Source: Callorhinus ursinus (Eukaryota; Chordata; Mammalia; Carnivora; Otariidae). Taken from it: a stretch of DNA of 64,000 nucleotides. A program made the translations under genes and the position numbers. The DNA is taken from the NCBI RefSeq assembly GCF_003265705.1, contig NW_020313285.1, forward strand, positions 19,125,108 through 19,189,107, read 5' to 3'. This document shows, one piece after another, positions 22,617 to 34,958 of this stretch. The notes below the pieces were generated by a model that ran no database searches, was not told the origin of the DNA, and saw nothing but the letters and a program-made list of their open reading frames with translations. Each line of letters opens with the position of its first letter. Within the stretch, counting starts at the first letter, position 1.

Positions 22617-23250
22617 CTATCCTGGACTATGTTTTCAACTTTCTTACAAACTTCTACTGAAGTTTTTACTCTTGCTTTCCAGTTTTTTGCTTTCTTAGAG
22701 CTCTTTTCTGTTCTTTGTTCTTTGTAGTTTTTAATTCCTATTTTATATATTCTTTATGTTGTCTTATTTTGCCGAAGGTATTAATTATAGTTTTGTCTGG
22801 AGTTTTCCTTCTCTAGAGTGTGTCTTTGGATTACTTTCGTTTCCTCTTGGTTGTAGTCCTGTTTTGTGCGTGTGTTGGAGGCCCTTATCAATGTCTGGTG
22901 ATTCTTAGTTTATACTTAAGGGAAGGCACCAACATGCTGGTTGGAAGTCCTCTGAATTGGGTGGGACTTGTTGACAAATGGGCTTCTCCGTAGTGTGATT
23001 GGATAGGATCCAGCTGGGGACCCTCAAATAATCTTGAGGAGTATCTTGAGGAGTGTTTTCAGGGGCTGGTTAGTTTCAGGGAGGAATGTTCCAGCATGGC
23101 ACATGTAATTCTGGGAGCCAAAAGGGGAAAGGGGACGATGGATTTTGCTGTTCAGTGTATCAGTTTTTAAAGAGTGGCACCCTACCACTTCCAAGTTTTG
23201 CTTTGTTGTCCCTGAATCCAGAGGGTAGACCTACTGTCTTCTGAAAGTTT
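22617..23250 (+). repeat. Ancient L1 3'-UTR-type sequence, right part
   Basis: This continues the L1 interrupted by the hAT: 'gaaggtattaattatagttttgtctggagttttccttctc', 'tgtctggtgattcttagtttatacttaaggg', 'ggcaccaacatgctggttggaagtcc'. It contains a perfect 12-base tandem duplication (ATCTTGAGGAGT) at 23031-23054. Confidence 0.5.
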
Positions 23251-23644
23251 GGGAGAGAAATAATAATGTGGATGATGAGGATTAGGGAAAGCATCTAGGG
23301 GTGGAGGTCTTACCTGCTCCTTCTGAAGACTCTATTCAGTCTGTCTGTTTTCCACTCCAGGGGCATCTCTGCTTTCAGAGGCACCATTACCTCTAATCCG
23401 CTTGAACTTCTGGGCTTCTGAAACACAGCAACTTGCTGCTTGAAGGCTGGTCCAGTGCAGGCTTAGCAGACTGCCGAGTGCCGGGGCCCAAGTCCGCATC
23501 TCTCATCCACTCACTTGCTGGCTTCCAAAACAGTGTTGACATCTGTCACCTACTATTGTTTTCTTTCTTTGCCTTTCTCTTGGTCATTTTGGATTTGTGC
23601 AATAGATCATTCTAATTTATGCAAATAAAAAATTCTTTGTGTGA

Positions 23645-24140
23645 GGCATTGTGGGGGACACTATAGGTTGACCCCCAGTTATCCTTTCCTCCTGGTACTC
23701 ATGCCCTTTTGTAATTCACTCCTGTCTTGAATGTGATCGGGACCTGTGACATCCGTGTCACAGAGGTGATGGGATATTGTTTCCATGATACCTTACATGA
23801 GCTTGTGAACGTCAGCTTTGCTAGAAGGCTCTCTCCCTTCTCTCCCTTTGATGAAGCTGTGCGGGAGGCCCACATGGCAAGGACCTGAGGGCAGTCTCCA
23901 GCCAACAACCAGCTAGGAACTGAGAATGGCTTCTGGCTGAAAGCCAGCAAGAAACCCCCATTTTCGCAGGCTTCAGGTAACTGAATGATGCCAACAACCA
24001 CATAAGACGGGGAGAGCTCAATCCTTCCCTGTTTGAGCCTTGAAATGAGATTGCAGTTCCAGCAGGCACCTTTTTTTTTTTTTTTTTTTTTTGCGGCTTG
24101 GTAATGTTATGTGCCAGTAGACAACAAATACAGGCAGTAT
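23645..24140 (+). repeat. MaLR-type LTR (MLT1-like)
   Basis: 'cccatgccctttt...ttgaatgtgatcgggacctgtgac', 'gaggcccacatggcaaggacctgagg', 'tccagccaacaaccagctagg', 'tgaatgatgccaacaaccacataag' and a terminal 'acaacaaatacagg' follow a mammalian MaLR-like LTR. A run of 22 T at 24071-24092 stands where LTR sequence before the 3' end would be expected. Solo LTR, no internal region. Confidence 0.6.
24071..24092. repeat. Poly(T) tract (T22) inside LTR
   Basis: 22 uninterrupted T between 'gcaggcacc' and 'gcggcttgg'. It replaces part of the LTR's 3' region, possibly the remains of a reversed SINE tail or a local expansion. Confidence 0.75.
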
Positions 24141-27100
24141 TCCAGCTGCTCTGTTCACCTGGAAATCTGGCTCTTTGTGCTTTGGCCTCATGGGCTGATT
24201 GCCATGTAGAGCTGGATATTTGGCCTCTGGGGGCAGGAGCTCCAGGTCAGGAATCTGTTGCTTAAGGACTCCATTTACATTTGCTACTGGTGGTTACAGA
24301 ATTCAGAAGACTGGACACGAGAGGCCTTCTAGGTTCTGAGAGGGGCTTCTCATGAGGAACCGTTCTTCTTGCGTTGTGGACTGCTGAGTTCTGGACACCT
24401 TTGTACCCAGCCCATGGATTTGGCATCCCCAATTCTCATGCTCGGAAGGGGTCTGCAGCCCAGCTATCATCCGTCGGGTAGGCTGGGGGAATGCTTTACA
24501 GAATTTAACTTGAAACAGTGGAATTTAAACTTCAGAGGTAGAGAATAATTACAGAAGGAAGGAAGTGTTGTTTTTGTTAATTAATGTTGACTGGGACTGA
24601 GGGAAGCAGCAGGTACCCATGGCAGGTACAGTTAGCCAGGAGCCTGGGATGGGCTGCCCATCTTTGCTTTGCCCTTACCAGTTGGGACACCTTGAACAGG
24701 TGACTTAAGCTTCCTGCCCTCCGTTTCTTTGCTGTTAATTCTTTCAGTCATTTATCCAGTAGTTAATGGGTATGTGTTATGTGCCAGGCCCTGTGCTCGG
24801 TGCCAGGGCTATAGAGATGAAGGTGATGCGGCTCTTGCTCTCAGAGCTTGATGTGACGTGGACTAGAGGGGCTCAGAAGCAGGCAAATCCAGGATGGCCG
24901 AGCTTGCAAATGGGATATGTGTGTGCCTGCGGATGTGTTTGTTTGGTTCATCCTGTGTTTTAAATTACTAAAATTTGTCGCTGATATTTAAAAGTTGGGG
25001 TATTCTAACGAAAACTTGCAATTTCTGACTTATATAGAGAAATAGGGAAATTTGGCAACAATCCCCAGGAACTCCCCTCTTTAAATGGGCAACGACACAT
25101 GTTTTTATAAAAGAGAGAATAACAGGCTGGGGTGGGGTGGCGGGGGCGGAGGGCTGTGTCTTCAGGAAAAGGAGAATGTGCACAGGGAGGACCTGACTTT
25201 TGGTGAGGTGTACCCTGGGGGCTTCCCTTTCTGTGACCCTGCCCCTCAGGACGCCTGTGCCCAGTGGGGTCATGGGTTCCAGAGGACAAAGGGGCATGCT
25301 ATCTGTCTAGGTCATAGGTGCCCCCTCCACTTCTTAGGGTTGTTGTAAAAAGCAGAGGGGCTGGCCCACATGCGTGGATGCTTCTGTGTCCTTTGTTAAC
25401 AGTCATTCATTCATCAGTTTTGAGGCCTAGACACTTTACTGGTGAATCACTCTGCATCAGTAGCTGCGTCCTGCGCTCAGTTTCTTGTGTGCAGGAATTC
25501 TGTTTGAGCATGACCAGAATGTGGTCATGGAATTGCATATAGGATCCAGGTGGCCAACGGTTGGTTGGGTCTTCCTTGCGCAAACCTCCTGGCCAAACAG
25601 TAGTTCCTTCCAGGATCTGCAGTCTTTCCCCTCCTCTTCTGCTGCCCCAGCTGCCACCATCCTGTAGCCCCAGGGGCCTCATTGTCCTGTGGGGGCCCTG
25701 GGGATCTGCCTCTTTGTGGAGGGTCTTGTCAAAGGAGCCTTTTAGGAATGGCATCCTGGTGGGCTTGAGCTAAATGCCCCCACCCTAGACTAGCCTGAGG
25801 CCATTCTGGGGAGGGCTGGGGAGTCTGGCTGCTTATCTCACACCATTAGGCTTACAGCCGCCCCGCTAGCAGACAAAGGCTCGAAGGGGATTAGGGGTAA
25901 TTACCCGGCCAGCTCTTTATTCCCAAGGTTTAATGGGCCCAGCCACTGTAATTGTACCTGCAAGTGTCCGACTGTTCCCTCCCATCCAAAGGCCAGGCCC
26001 TGGGCCTGGGGTATGGGTATCAGAAGGCAGGGCCTGTTGCTTGCCCACCTGCCCCCTTATTGCTGGGTGGCATCTGGAGTGTCTTAGATGAGTTCACTGT
26101 GGTATGGCAAGCTGGCAAGGATGGGTAGCTGAGTTCATCATGGAGAAAACGGGGAGCCCACTGTGGGCTAAGAACCTTTTGATGGGGGATACAAGGTCCT
26201 CCCTACCTCGTCAAGGCCTGAGCTGCTCTAGGAATCTCTGTCCTTGTGGGGATTATCTCTGGGGCTTTAGGGCCTGTGGGCGTGTCTGTAGGGGTGGTGG
26301 AGGATCCTTTTCAACCTTGTAGGGTGGGACCTGTCTTACGGATGAAAGAGGGATGTGACTTTGGCTCTGGATGGTTTGGCGTGGATGGGAGAGCCCTGGC
26401 CTTTACACCGTGCGTGCTCTGGGGGAGCAGTGGGCTCGGGCAGTCCACTAACGTCTTGGGATCCTTAGGGTTCTAGCTGATGGAAGTCACCAAAGCAACA
26501 GAGAAATGGCTGTCTTGTTCAGGGAATCCCCACTTGGTCCCTCTCTGAGGAGCCTTTGCCTCGAAAAGACTCCAGAAGAGTACAGCAGAGGGCATTTGAA
26601 AATTCAGACTACGCATCCTTTTAATCCTTTCGGGGAGTCCGTAAGGTGATATGTTGGCGATGTTTTTATTTCTTAGAATTATTTTTCCAGCCATTCACAT
26701 GAACTCAGAGTGCCATATCGGTTTTCCACCTTAAGTAAGAGGATTAAAAACGTTGCATAATGTAGGACCTGAGTTAAGTGCTCTGGCCCAAGAGCCTTGT
26801 CACATCGTGTAATTGGGAGTAATTGCCAGTGTGGGATTAGAGAAAGGTACCCATTGTGGGGGGGGGGCTTGTTTGAGCCCTTGTTATGGGGAGGCAGATT
26901 AAGCTGGGAGAGTGGGCTCCTTCATGCGGACAGGAGGGGTGTGTCTTGAGCATCTTTACCTGGGCATCATTGGAGGGGGAAGGGGAGGTTGCTTTGAGGG
27001 TGCTGCAGGTGTGGGGGAGCCTGGGGGCAAGGCTCACCCTGGGGGTAGCAACGGCTGGTGTCCCAGGTGTCTTGGGCTCTCCTACCCCCTGACTGTGCCT

Positions 27101-28880
27101 GCTTCTCTCTGGAGATGGGGGCTGACCTGAGACCCTCGGTCTCTCTGAGCTGCTTCCTACGCTAATTGGTCAGATGAGATTGAGGTGATCTTGGTGAGGG
27201 GATCGGAGTAGTGGTTGGGGTGACAGGGCTCACCTTCCCTGGGGGGGTGGGTCTTCCAAGGCCGCAGTCCTCTATTTCAAACCCAAGCGTGCCCTGGACC
27301 TTGTGCGACGCAGCTTCCTTGCCACAGCGCACGAACGCCCCCCCAGGCCAGGGTGTTGCTCATCGGAGGGGCCTGAGGTGGAGGGTGGGAGACCCTCAGC
27401 CCTCCAGGAAGTGACCGAGTCACACGAAGTGTTTTGGGAACAGTGTGTTGGGGCCATTGAGCTGGCTGTGCCCCATCTTTGCCCTGTGCAGTCACCGTCT
27501 AGCCCTAGACGTTACCTGCTCCCTCCAGGTTTTGATGCCTCCTACCTGGGGTGGGTGGTTTGAGGTGGGAAAGTGGGAAGGAACTTGGCTCTTGGTCAAG
27601 AGTTCCTGGCTGAGTGGTCTGTGGAGGCTCCAGGAGGTGTAGGGGGAGCAGGGGAGGGAGAAGAGATGAAACACAGTTGGGAGCAGGGATTTTTGTCTGC
27701 GCTGCCCCAGGAGCCTCTGTGCTCCCCACAGCGGCCTGGGAAGGGAGAAGGTGGTCTTGCCCTGCTCTCCCTAGGCCTTCAGAAGTCCTGCCTTGTCTCC
27801 ATGGGAGGGAGAAGAGATTCAGGCTCCACCGTAGCCATGACCCTCTGTCCACCCAGACTCATTTACAGTCGAGGGTCCTCTTGGGGGTGGAAGCAGTTGC
27901 TGGTGAGGATGGACAGGAAGCAGGGGCTGAGGATGTCCCCCATCTGTTGCACTTGGAAGCGGATCTCAAGGGCCTGCTCCAGGCCCACCTGGCGCCAAGC
28001 CCTGTCTGGCTCCTTCCCAGGGCTGGCTTCTACAGGTGGCTGTCTTTAGCCCAGCCACATACACTTGCCCAGCGGATGCTGTGCATGAGGACTTGTGCTC
28101 CTCCCAAGGGACTCAGAGATGAGCAAGACCACCCCCCTTTCCCGCCCTGCCCCGGCCTTCCTCTTTAGGAGCTTGCTAGCCTCAGGGGAGAAGATAGATG
28201 TACCTGAGCTCTTTCCTAAGGCTGAGCGGGCTGGGGCCTGCACAACATCCCCAGCCTCTGTTAACAGTTCCCTTATAGACTGTGCACTTGCAGCACAGGG
28301 CACTGGCCGACTGCCGCAGGCCACACAGCCACTGAGACAGAGTCTAGACTTGATCCTGGGTCCTGGCTCCCAGGGAGATGTTCCAGGATGCCCACTAGGA
28401 GGGTGTGGCTGACCAGGGGCCAAAGACCACTCAAGATCACCCCACCTGGGTGCATTGCTGAGGACAAACAGAGACAAAATGTGCTTGTGTGTTTTGAATT
28501 CCCAAGCCATCTGCTGGTACCATTTACATTCTGGACCTGTGATCATGTTTTTTCTAGGCCCAAGAGTGTTAGGGAAGAAAGAAGGGACCCTCGGTTTCCA
28601 AGGCCCCAAGTTCGATAGCTTTCAGCTGGATTCTGGTCTTCCAGCTTCTCCTTCCAATCCTTTGGGCTGTCTCTTTTTGTAGTCGAGAGTCGGCCTTAAA
28701 AAAGCTACTTTGGTTAAGATGGGGGAGGGAACCAGAGACTTATGTCCCTCTTCTCTTTCTGCCTCCTTTGGTAGCTCCCAAGGTGCCACCATACGAGTCT
28801 AGGGTTCTTTGGCAAATGGTTTATAAACCACTTTCCTAGCCTGGGTCCCTTCTGTGTGAAGGTGTGGAGATGGGAAATGA
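24141..28880. other. Low-copy DNA with small repeats and a homeodomain palindrome
   Basis: L2-like minus fragment at 24735-24860 ('gtgttatgtgccaggccctgtgctcggtgccagggctatagagatgaagg'). G-rich tract at 25124-25151. Non-repetitive island at 25850-25990 with a perfect TAATTA palindrome. AT-rich low-copy island at 26630-26830. G-run at about 26858-26868. MIR-like fragment near 28310-28350. No exon supported; the 184- and 187-codon frames at 27614-28168 and 28046-28609 (minus) overlap each other and lack domains. Confidence 0.45.
25895..25906. promoter_or_regulatory. Perfect TAATTA palindrome in low-copy island
   Basis: GGGTAATTACCC is a perfect 12-base palindrome. GGATTAG (a TAATCC/OTX-type site) lies 6 bases upstream and ACAAAGG (SOX/TCF-type) about 20 bases upstream. 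Three developmental-factor motifs in roughly 35 bases of unique DNA suggest a regulatory element. Inferred from motifs alone. Confidence 0.35.
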
Positions 28881-28884
28881 GGGG

Positions 28885-29102
28885 CTGTAGGATCCGGCTG
28901 CCTGGATTCAGTTCCTGGATCTGCCCCTCACCAGCTGTTGTGACCTTTGGGCATGTTTCTTAATCTAAGTCTGCTTTCCTCATTGGTAAAATGGGCATAA
29001 GAATCCCTAAGTCATAGATTGTGGTCAGGATTAAATCAGTTAATCTGTGCAGAGCGCTTAAAACCATGACTGGCCTGTGTGTGAAAAATGTTGGTTATTA
29101 AA
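28885..29102 (+). repeat. MIR SINE, near full length
   Basis: 'ggctgcctggattcagttcctgg', 'cagctgttgtgacctttgggca', 'cctcattggtaaaatgggcataa', 'gtcaggattaaatcagttaat' keep MIR order and spacing. Confidence 0.82.
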
Positions 29103-31475
29103 AGGGAACTCCGGAGCTTTACAGAGTCTCCAGCATCTGAAGAAATGCACTGTCGTAGTGAGAGTCAAAGCCATGAGGAGTGTTGGGAAAGAGATTTTAG
29201 GGTGGAGAGAGGGCCTGCCTTCTCTTTCAGGGTCACGTCCAGGTCACGCCAGGCCTAGGCTCATGGGTAGTGACCTCGTTTGTAGGTGAGTCATGGTGGA
29301 GACCTGCCTCTTCCCCCCCCCCCCCCCCCAGCTCTTCGCTTGCACTGAGGTCGAGCAGGATTAATTGGGGTGTTGAGGTGTCCTTCCCCTGCCTCCACCT
29401 GGGGCAGGAGGGATGACTAGCTCACAGCTCTGGGGAGTGGAGGGGTGGACCTACACTGTTAACCTAGCCTGGCCTGGAGACCTGTTTAGAGCAGCTGGGC
29501 ACTGGCAGCACACGAGGGCAGATTTGAGAATCTTTCCTAAGGAGAGGACCCTGGGTCTTGCTTCCTCACCCTTCTGCAGGAGGAACCAAACAGTTAGGAT
29601 CAAAGGCATCGCCCTTGCTATTAGAGCAAAGGGCCCTCCTCTCACTGGCTCTTGGAGATACTCGTTTATCCCCATTTTACAGGCGGGGAGTTGAAGCTGC
29701 GGGCATGGCTGGCTCAGCCTCAGAGTCTGTGGTCTCCTGACCATGCTCAGAGGTCTTGGCAAGTCTTCCTCAGGTTGGCTTCAGAGGGAGTCATGGCTCT
29801 GATGGAGGGCAGGGCCAGAGCCCTGGAGGTGGGCACAGCCTGAGAGACTTTTGAGAAGGATGACATCTGAACTTCCCTTTGCTCCATATCCAGGGGAGGG
29901 GCGTCTGCCTGTCCCCAGGGCACCGGGAGCGCCTCTGGTTCCATGCTTGCGGCTTAGTAGGCGCAAGAGATGCTGTGGAGCAAGGGAACGTTGCTTGCAG
30001 GTGTTTCTGAAACGTGACTGAGCCTCTCAGTGTACATGGAGCTGGAATCATGACTTGTATGTACAACCAGGAGAGCTGCTGCGGTATGAAAATGGCCAGG
30101 TTTTCATCAGGTGGAAAATAGACAAGTCATGTCCATGGAAGCATCTTATGGTGGGACCTGCAGAACTACATCCAAATAATTTACCCCAGTCCTAAAAGAT
30201 GTCACCCTTGTCCATGATCATCTTTCATTTCTCTATCCCAGAAAAGAAATCCTGACTTGGAAAACAAGTCTTCCTGAGTGTTCTTCACTGCAACTGCATA
30301 GCAGAACACAGCTGCTTTTTCTTTCCCCCCCTATGGGCGCCATTGTTGGTGTCAGCCTCGTATTCAGGGTTTGATGGGGCTGTGGGAATGTGCCCTCTGA
30401 AGTACTTTCTAGGTCAAAGGGTCATTGGCCTCAGCTCTAGAGCTTTCCATACAGCTGTTTATATGCTCTTCTGTGGTCTGCTCTGGGAGCTTTCAGGGCA
30501 TCTGCCCCTTGCAGTGCAAAAGAGAGCCACCTACGCTTCTCTGCACCCTGGGCCCCTCGTTGACTTATTTTATGTGTGTAGATCCAGGTCATGGGCCAAA
30601 GCTGTGTGCTCTGTAGAGTTTACTGGTCTTCCCTAGCAACAGTTTTGTTCAACTGGTAGTGCTTATCAGAGGGAGGAAACCATGGGCTGACCTCATCTGA
30701 TAGGTAAACTGAGGTACTGGGCACTTGACTGTCTTTGAGAATTACAACATCAGGACTTCAAGAGCAACACATATGCATCAGATAGTACTGTGTGCCAGAC
30801 ACTGCTGGGTACTGGAAATCTGGGGCTCGAGCAGCCTTGTCCCTGAACCCATGGGTGCTGCCTCCCGCCGGCGGCATTTTCCCGGTGCAGAGCTCCACAG
30901 TGTGCCAGTTCCCATCCTGTGACAGACCGTGGGATAGGGCTCACGGAGCCTGCCCCCAAGGTCATGAGGACAGGGCCGACTGATTACCACATCCTAGGCC
31001 AGTGCTCAAGGTGTCAACTCATCCAAAGCAGATGTGGGTTTTATCTGGAGGAAACTTCAAAATTGAACGAGATTTCAAAACAGTTATCTTATAGATGTTT
31101 CAAAATTAGAAGACCCAAACCCCCCTCCTGTCATCCTCTTCTGGCCTGGGCTAGGCAGGACACCGATTTGGCTCTTCACCCTCTCCTCAACATCTTGCTA
31201 CAGCTCTGTGGGATTGGGCTCCAGGGATGAAATCCTGCCCGGTCTTGGGAAGGAATCACTGGCTCTGCAGAATAGCATGTCATAAGAAAGAAGCCAGGGC
31301 ATATTGGTGTAGCATCCTTTGGTGGTGGCTGGGACTCTGGTTTTGGAGCCGAGCCTTGGGCACCAGTCCCTACTTGGCTGCCTGCTCTTGGAGGAGTCCC
31401 TTTCCCTGCAGCTTGTAGTATCCTTGCTTGAACAACTGTGATGAGGGTGGCTTACACCAGGAGGTTGCCACCAGT
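29103..31475. other. Low-copy DNA with C17 run and small fragments
   Basis: A run of 17 C is at 29313-29329. MIR minus fragment at about 29655-29700 ('cccattttacaggcggggag'). L2-like minus fragment at about 30770-30850 ('gtgtgccagacactgctgggtactgg'). No coding exon supported. Confidence 0.45.
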
Positions 31476-31479
31476 CTGT

Positions 31480-31696
31480 GGTTCCAGGCTGAATGTCCTC
31501 ACACAGCACTATGCTCCTTCTCTATTTACACTTTATTAAGCCTTTGCTCTTTCTAGATTCCACCTGGCTAAGCTGGAGCAAACCCAGCTTCACCACGAAG
31601 CCTCCCTGCCTTGTCCATTCCAGGATACAGTACTTTTCCTTCCTTAGGATTCCCATTGACCCATTCCCTGGGCATACGCTCTACCTTATACTACAA

Positions 31697-31737
<41 letters not shown>

Positions 31738-31830
31738 ACACGTGTGCTTTCCCCATCTAGACCGAGAGCTCAATAGGAATAGATCCTAAATGTTTCCTTC
31801 TTTATATATCTTTCCCATTTCCTTGGCCAG
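31480..31830 (+). repeat. L2-like fragment interrupted by a TG microsatellite
   Basis: 'gaagcctccctgccttgtcca', 'ccgagagctcaatagg' resembles LINE-2 3' sequence. It is split by (TG)16 at 31699-31730. Confidence 0.45.
31699..31730. repeat. (TG)16 microsatellite
   Basis: Sixteen uninterrupted TG units, followed by an imperfect 'tatgtgcacacgtgtg' extension. Likely polymorphic and able to adopt Z-DNA. Confidence 0.95.
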
Positions 31831-31834
31831 GGTT

Positions 31835-33635
31835 TGTGGACATTTTTGGAGACCACAAACATGACAGTTAAGCAGAATCACCGTGGCCTATGGAGTGAAA
31901 TATCCCGTGGATCATATATTTTCTTTGAGTTCTAACCGGTTTCCTTGGGACCCAGCATGAAGTGAATGTCAGGCATCTTTACTGTGTTCTGGCAATTGTA
32001 CAGTCCTTTTCACCTGTGGACTGTCCTGGTACAGTTTCCCCTTATCCTAGGTCCACTGGAACTAGTGAAGGACAGGGGTAGGGATGGGGCCTATCAGGGC
32101 CCACTGCACAGATTCACATTGTGCCTGTTATTCCCAGGCTTTCCTGGGAACAAGCTTGGGGCAGGTCCAGAGGGGGTGGGGGCAGCTCAGCCGGTGTGGT
32201 TTTAGCCTGCTGGTAGGGGCCATGTACGTGCAGATTAGGGAGATGTGGCCCCTTTTTTCCATGCTGGAAATGAGCCCCAGGAGGCCACCGCCAGCCTCTT
32301 GTGTTGGGAGGGCAGGAGGAAGCACGCACCGTAGATACTGTGAAGTCTGCAGGTTTCACTCAGTTGGGATTTGTCATCTGGCAAACAGTCAAGTATCTGC
32401 CATACCTGTCCGTGTCAGCTACAGCCTCCATGGCCAATCCACATGATGAAGTATCCAGTCAAGTTTTGGCAATTCCTAAGGTGTGGCAATCTTGGTTCTT
32501 GCAAGGGGCCAGTGGGGAGCATTGCGACAGAGGCCCATGTGCCGGGCCTGCAGGATGTCCCAGGAGGGAGGTGGAGGGTGGAGGGCACCCTTGACAGTTG
32601 ACATCTGTGTCAACAGCACCCAGTGACACACCGGGGGAGGACGAGCCTGCGCTTGGCAGGCCAACAATGGGCTGATTGATGAAACGAACTTTTCCCTCAA
32701 AGGCCCCACCATTGCCAGGGGTGCCTGGGCTGACGGTGGTCTGCGCGCTGTCCCCCGGGGACTCTCTTGGCATGCTCAGAGCAGGGAACAGGGCTGGGCA
32801 TTGGTCCCTGATGGGGTCACGACCTGTCCATGATCCTCTGAGAGCCTGTGGTGGGGTGAGGGGTGGGCTGGTGGCATGCAAGAGCAAAGACCTGGCGGGC
32901 TGGGGGTGATGAATGCTATATGGGTGGGAGTGGCTGGGCCCTGGGTGGGTGATGTATCCACAGCATCTCCCACCTGGCGTGAGGAAAGAGGAGCTTCATG
33001 AGGTGCTCTGGAGGTATATTTGTCCTCCCACAAAATATATAGCAGGGGTTGCAAATGCTCCCCTGAGACCTCAGCCACACTGTACTTGGGAACTCAGTTC
33101 AACATTGAGGATGAAAATCTTGGCCCTTCTTCTTTTTCTCGCCCCACCCCTTCTCCTGCACAGACATACATGTGCATATACACACGTACTCATTGCCTTG
33201 CCTGCTGAGGACGCATGAATCAAGTCAGCTGGGAGCGCAAACTGCCGAGGCCATGGTGCTGGGAGTTTCTACAAATGGAGACACTGAGGCCGAGAAGGCC
33301 TCAGGCAGTAGGACCCTCTAGGTGCCCGTCAAAAGGGACTGCCCCACCTACTTTTCTTCTGAGTTGTGTTCTCAGATGAAATGAGCCCAAAGAGACTTAA
33401 GTTACTCAACAGGTCCCTCAACGTGGGCTACTGCTTCTCTCACATACTCAGTGAGGGCAGTAATGTTGACTCAGTGTGGCTCTTAGGATTGGGGTATGAA
33501 TTCCCAGAGAGCCAAGGGAGAAAGGATCTGTCCTTCAGAGCTGAGCCGAAGACTAGAATGATCCTCCAAAACCCAAGTTTATTCATTCCAACTTCTATTT
33601 AAAATCCTTCAGTGGTAACTTTAAGTAGTTCCTAG
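31835..33635. other. Low-copy non-coding DNA
   Basis: No gene or clear repeat beyond a short MIR-like piece near 33270-33310. Frames of up to 142 codons (32459-32887, minus) have no recognisable domain. Confidence 0.4.
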
Positions 33636-33639
33636 GACA

Positions 33640-33930
33640 GAGACCAAAATGCGTATCAGAGTCTAGCCTCTACTCACCTTGGTTCTTTCGCATTGTCCCA
33701 TGCCTTGTCCCCTGATTTCTGCCCTCTAGCCATGCTGGCCTCTTACCACGGTGTCTAACATACAGCAGCCTTGTGGGATAGAGTGTGGAGCCTCTTGGCT
33801 CTTCTGCTGGGAATGCCTTTCCTGTTACATCCCATCTCTGTCGCCCTTTCCACCTAGTTAACTTCTGTCAATCCTTCAGTTCTTTGAGCACTTATCCCTG
33901 TCGATCTTTTCCATCTTGTTTTTTACTTTT
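33640..33930 (+). repeat. L2 LINE fragment
   Basis: 'ttgtcccatgccttgtcccctg', 'gctgggaatgcctttcctgt', 'caatccttcagttctttgagc', 'cacttatccctg' follow LINE-2 3' consensus order. An L1-type fragment starts just after it. Confidence 0.6.
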
Positions 33931-33934
33931 TTTT

Positions 33935-34560
33935 TATGTATGGTAATCACGTTGTTTTTATAGATTGTGGAAGGATTCTGTTGTCTGAAATGTTTGTAAG
34001 TTTGTTTCAGTTTGTTTCATGGTGTCTTAGTTCCTTGTGTGCCTGGTTATTTTTGACTTTGTGCTGATCATTAAATTTGAAAATTTATTTTAGGAACCAT
34101 TGTTTCAGAAGATTTTTGTTTGCTTCTGCTGGGCTGTGGTGGCACTACCAGTTAGTGCCCGCTCAAGGCAGGTCTTGAGCTCTCAGGTTATTTGAACATG
34201 AGCCACCGGCCCACAAGAGGGCCTGTTTGTTTCTGGTTCCTCCTCAGTCTCGAAGTGAAGTCTGTTAGAGGCTCAGCTCACTGTGCGTGGGGGAGTTAAA
34301 CTCCCCACCTTAGGTGGGACTTGGGTTTTGACTTTGGTGAATTTCATCCTAGGAAGTCACCACAGCTACAGTTCAACTTGGCCAACGTTTCTCCTGGATC
34401 AGAAAATGACCTCAGGGCAAAAGTAGCTTTGAATGCTTGTCTTGTCTTTCTGTGTCCTTGCCTTCTCATAGAATTTGGCCTGGTAATTCTTCACTATCTT
34501 ATTAGCTTTTTGATTCTTTTCAGAGGATTAAAAATAATTCATTAAAGGTTTTTAAGGTGT
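33935..34560 (+). repeat. Ancient L1 3'-UTR-type sequence
   Basis: 'attctgttgtctgaaatgtttgtaag', 'tgtgcctggttatttttgactttgtgctgatcattaaatttgaaaa', 'gtggcactaccagttagtgcc' and 'ggcctggtaattcttcactatcttattagctttttgattc' match the old L1 type seen at 20930-23250, but a different part of it. Confidence 0.55.
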
Positions 34561-34564
34561 CCAC

Positions 34565-34943
34565 TCTGGGAGGTCAGTTCAAATGAACTTCTCTTAGGAG
34601 GGCAGAAGTCCCTTGGTATAATCATAATCTTCCCAAGGCAGCCTTCTTTGATTTTCAGCATAGGTCTGAGTCCCCCCCTTATATCCTCTACTGGTACAAT
34701 AAGCCTCTTCCCTTACCAGTTCTCACAATGGCTGTACTTATAACTTTATTTGACTAACATCCTCAGTACTCAGAGCAGTACCCAGTAGGATTGTGATGAC
34801 CTCTTCTTGCTTCACTTGGTCTACCGGGTTTGTTTTTTGTGTAACTTTTTGACACTACTTTGAACATGTAAGTCAGTTATCATTTACCATGTATTTTGGA
34901 TCCCCTGAGGACTATTGTGACTCTAATATGGATTCAGTGATTG
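34565..34943. other. AT-rich non-coding DNA
   Basis: No gene. Text such as 'cttacaactttatttgac...cagagcagtacccagtagg' around 34730-34800 may be another L2 3' fragment. The last part is the start of the MIR that the next SINE interrupts. Confidence 0.35.
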
Positions 34944-34958
34944 AGAACATCAGCTTTA

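Noticed and set aside
27614..28609. Overlapping 184- and 187-codon frames on opposite strands
   Set aside because: They are shadows of the same GC-rich sequence and neither resembles a known protein.
31699..31730. TG repeat as a functional Z-DNA element
   Set aside because: Common mammalian microsatellite; nothing in the context argues for a role.
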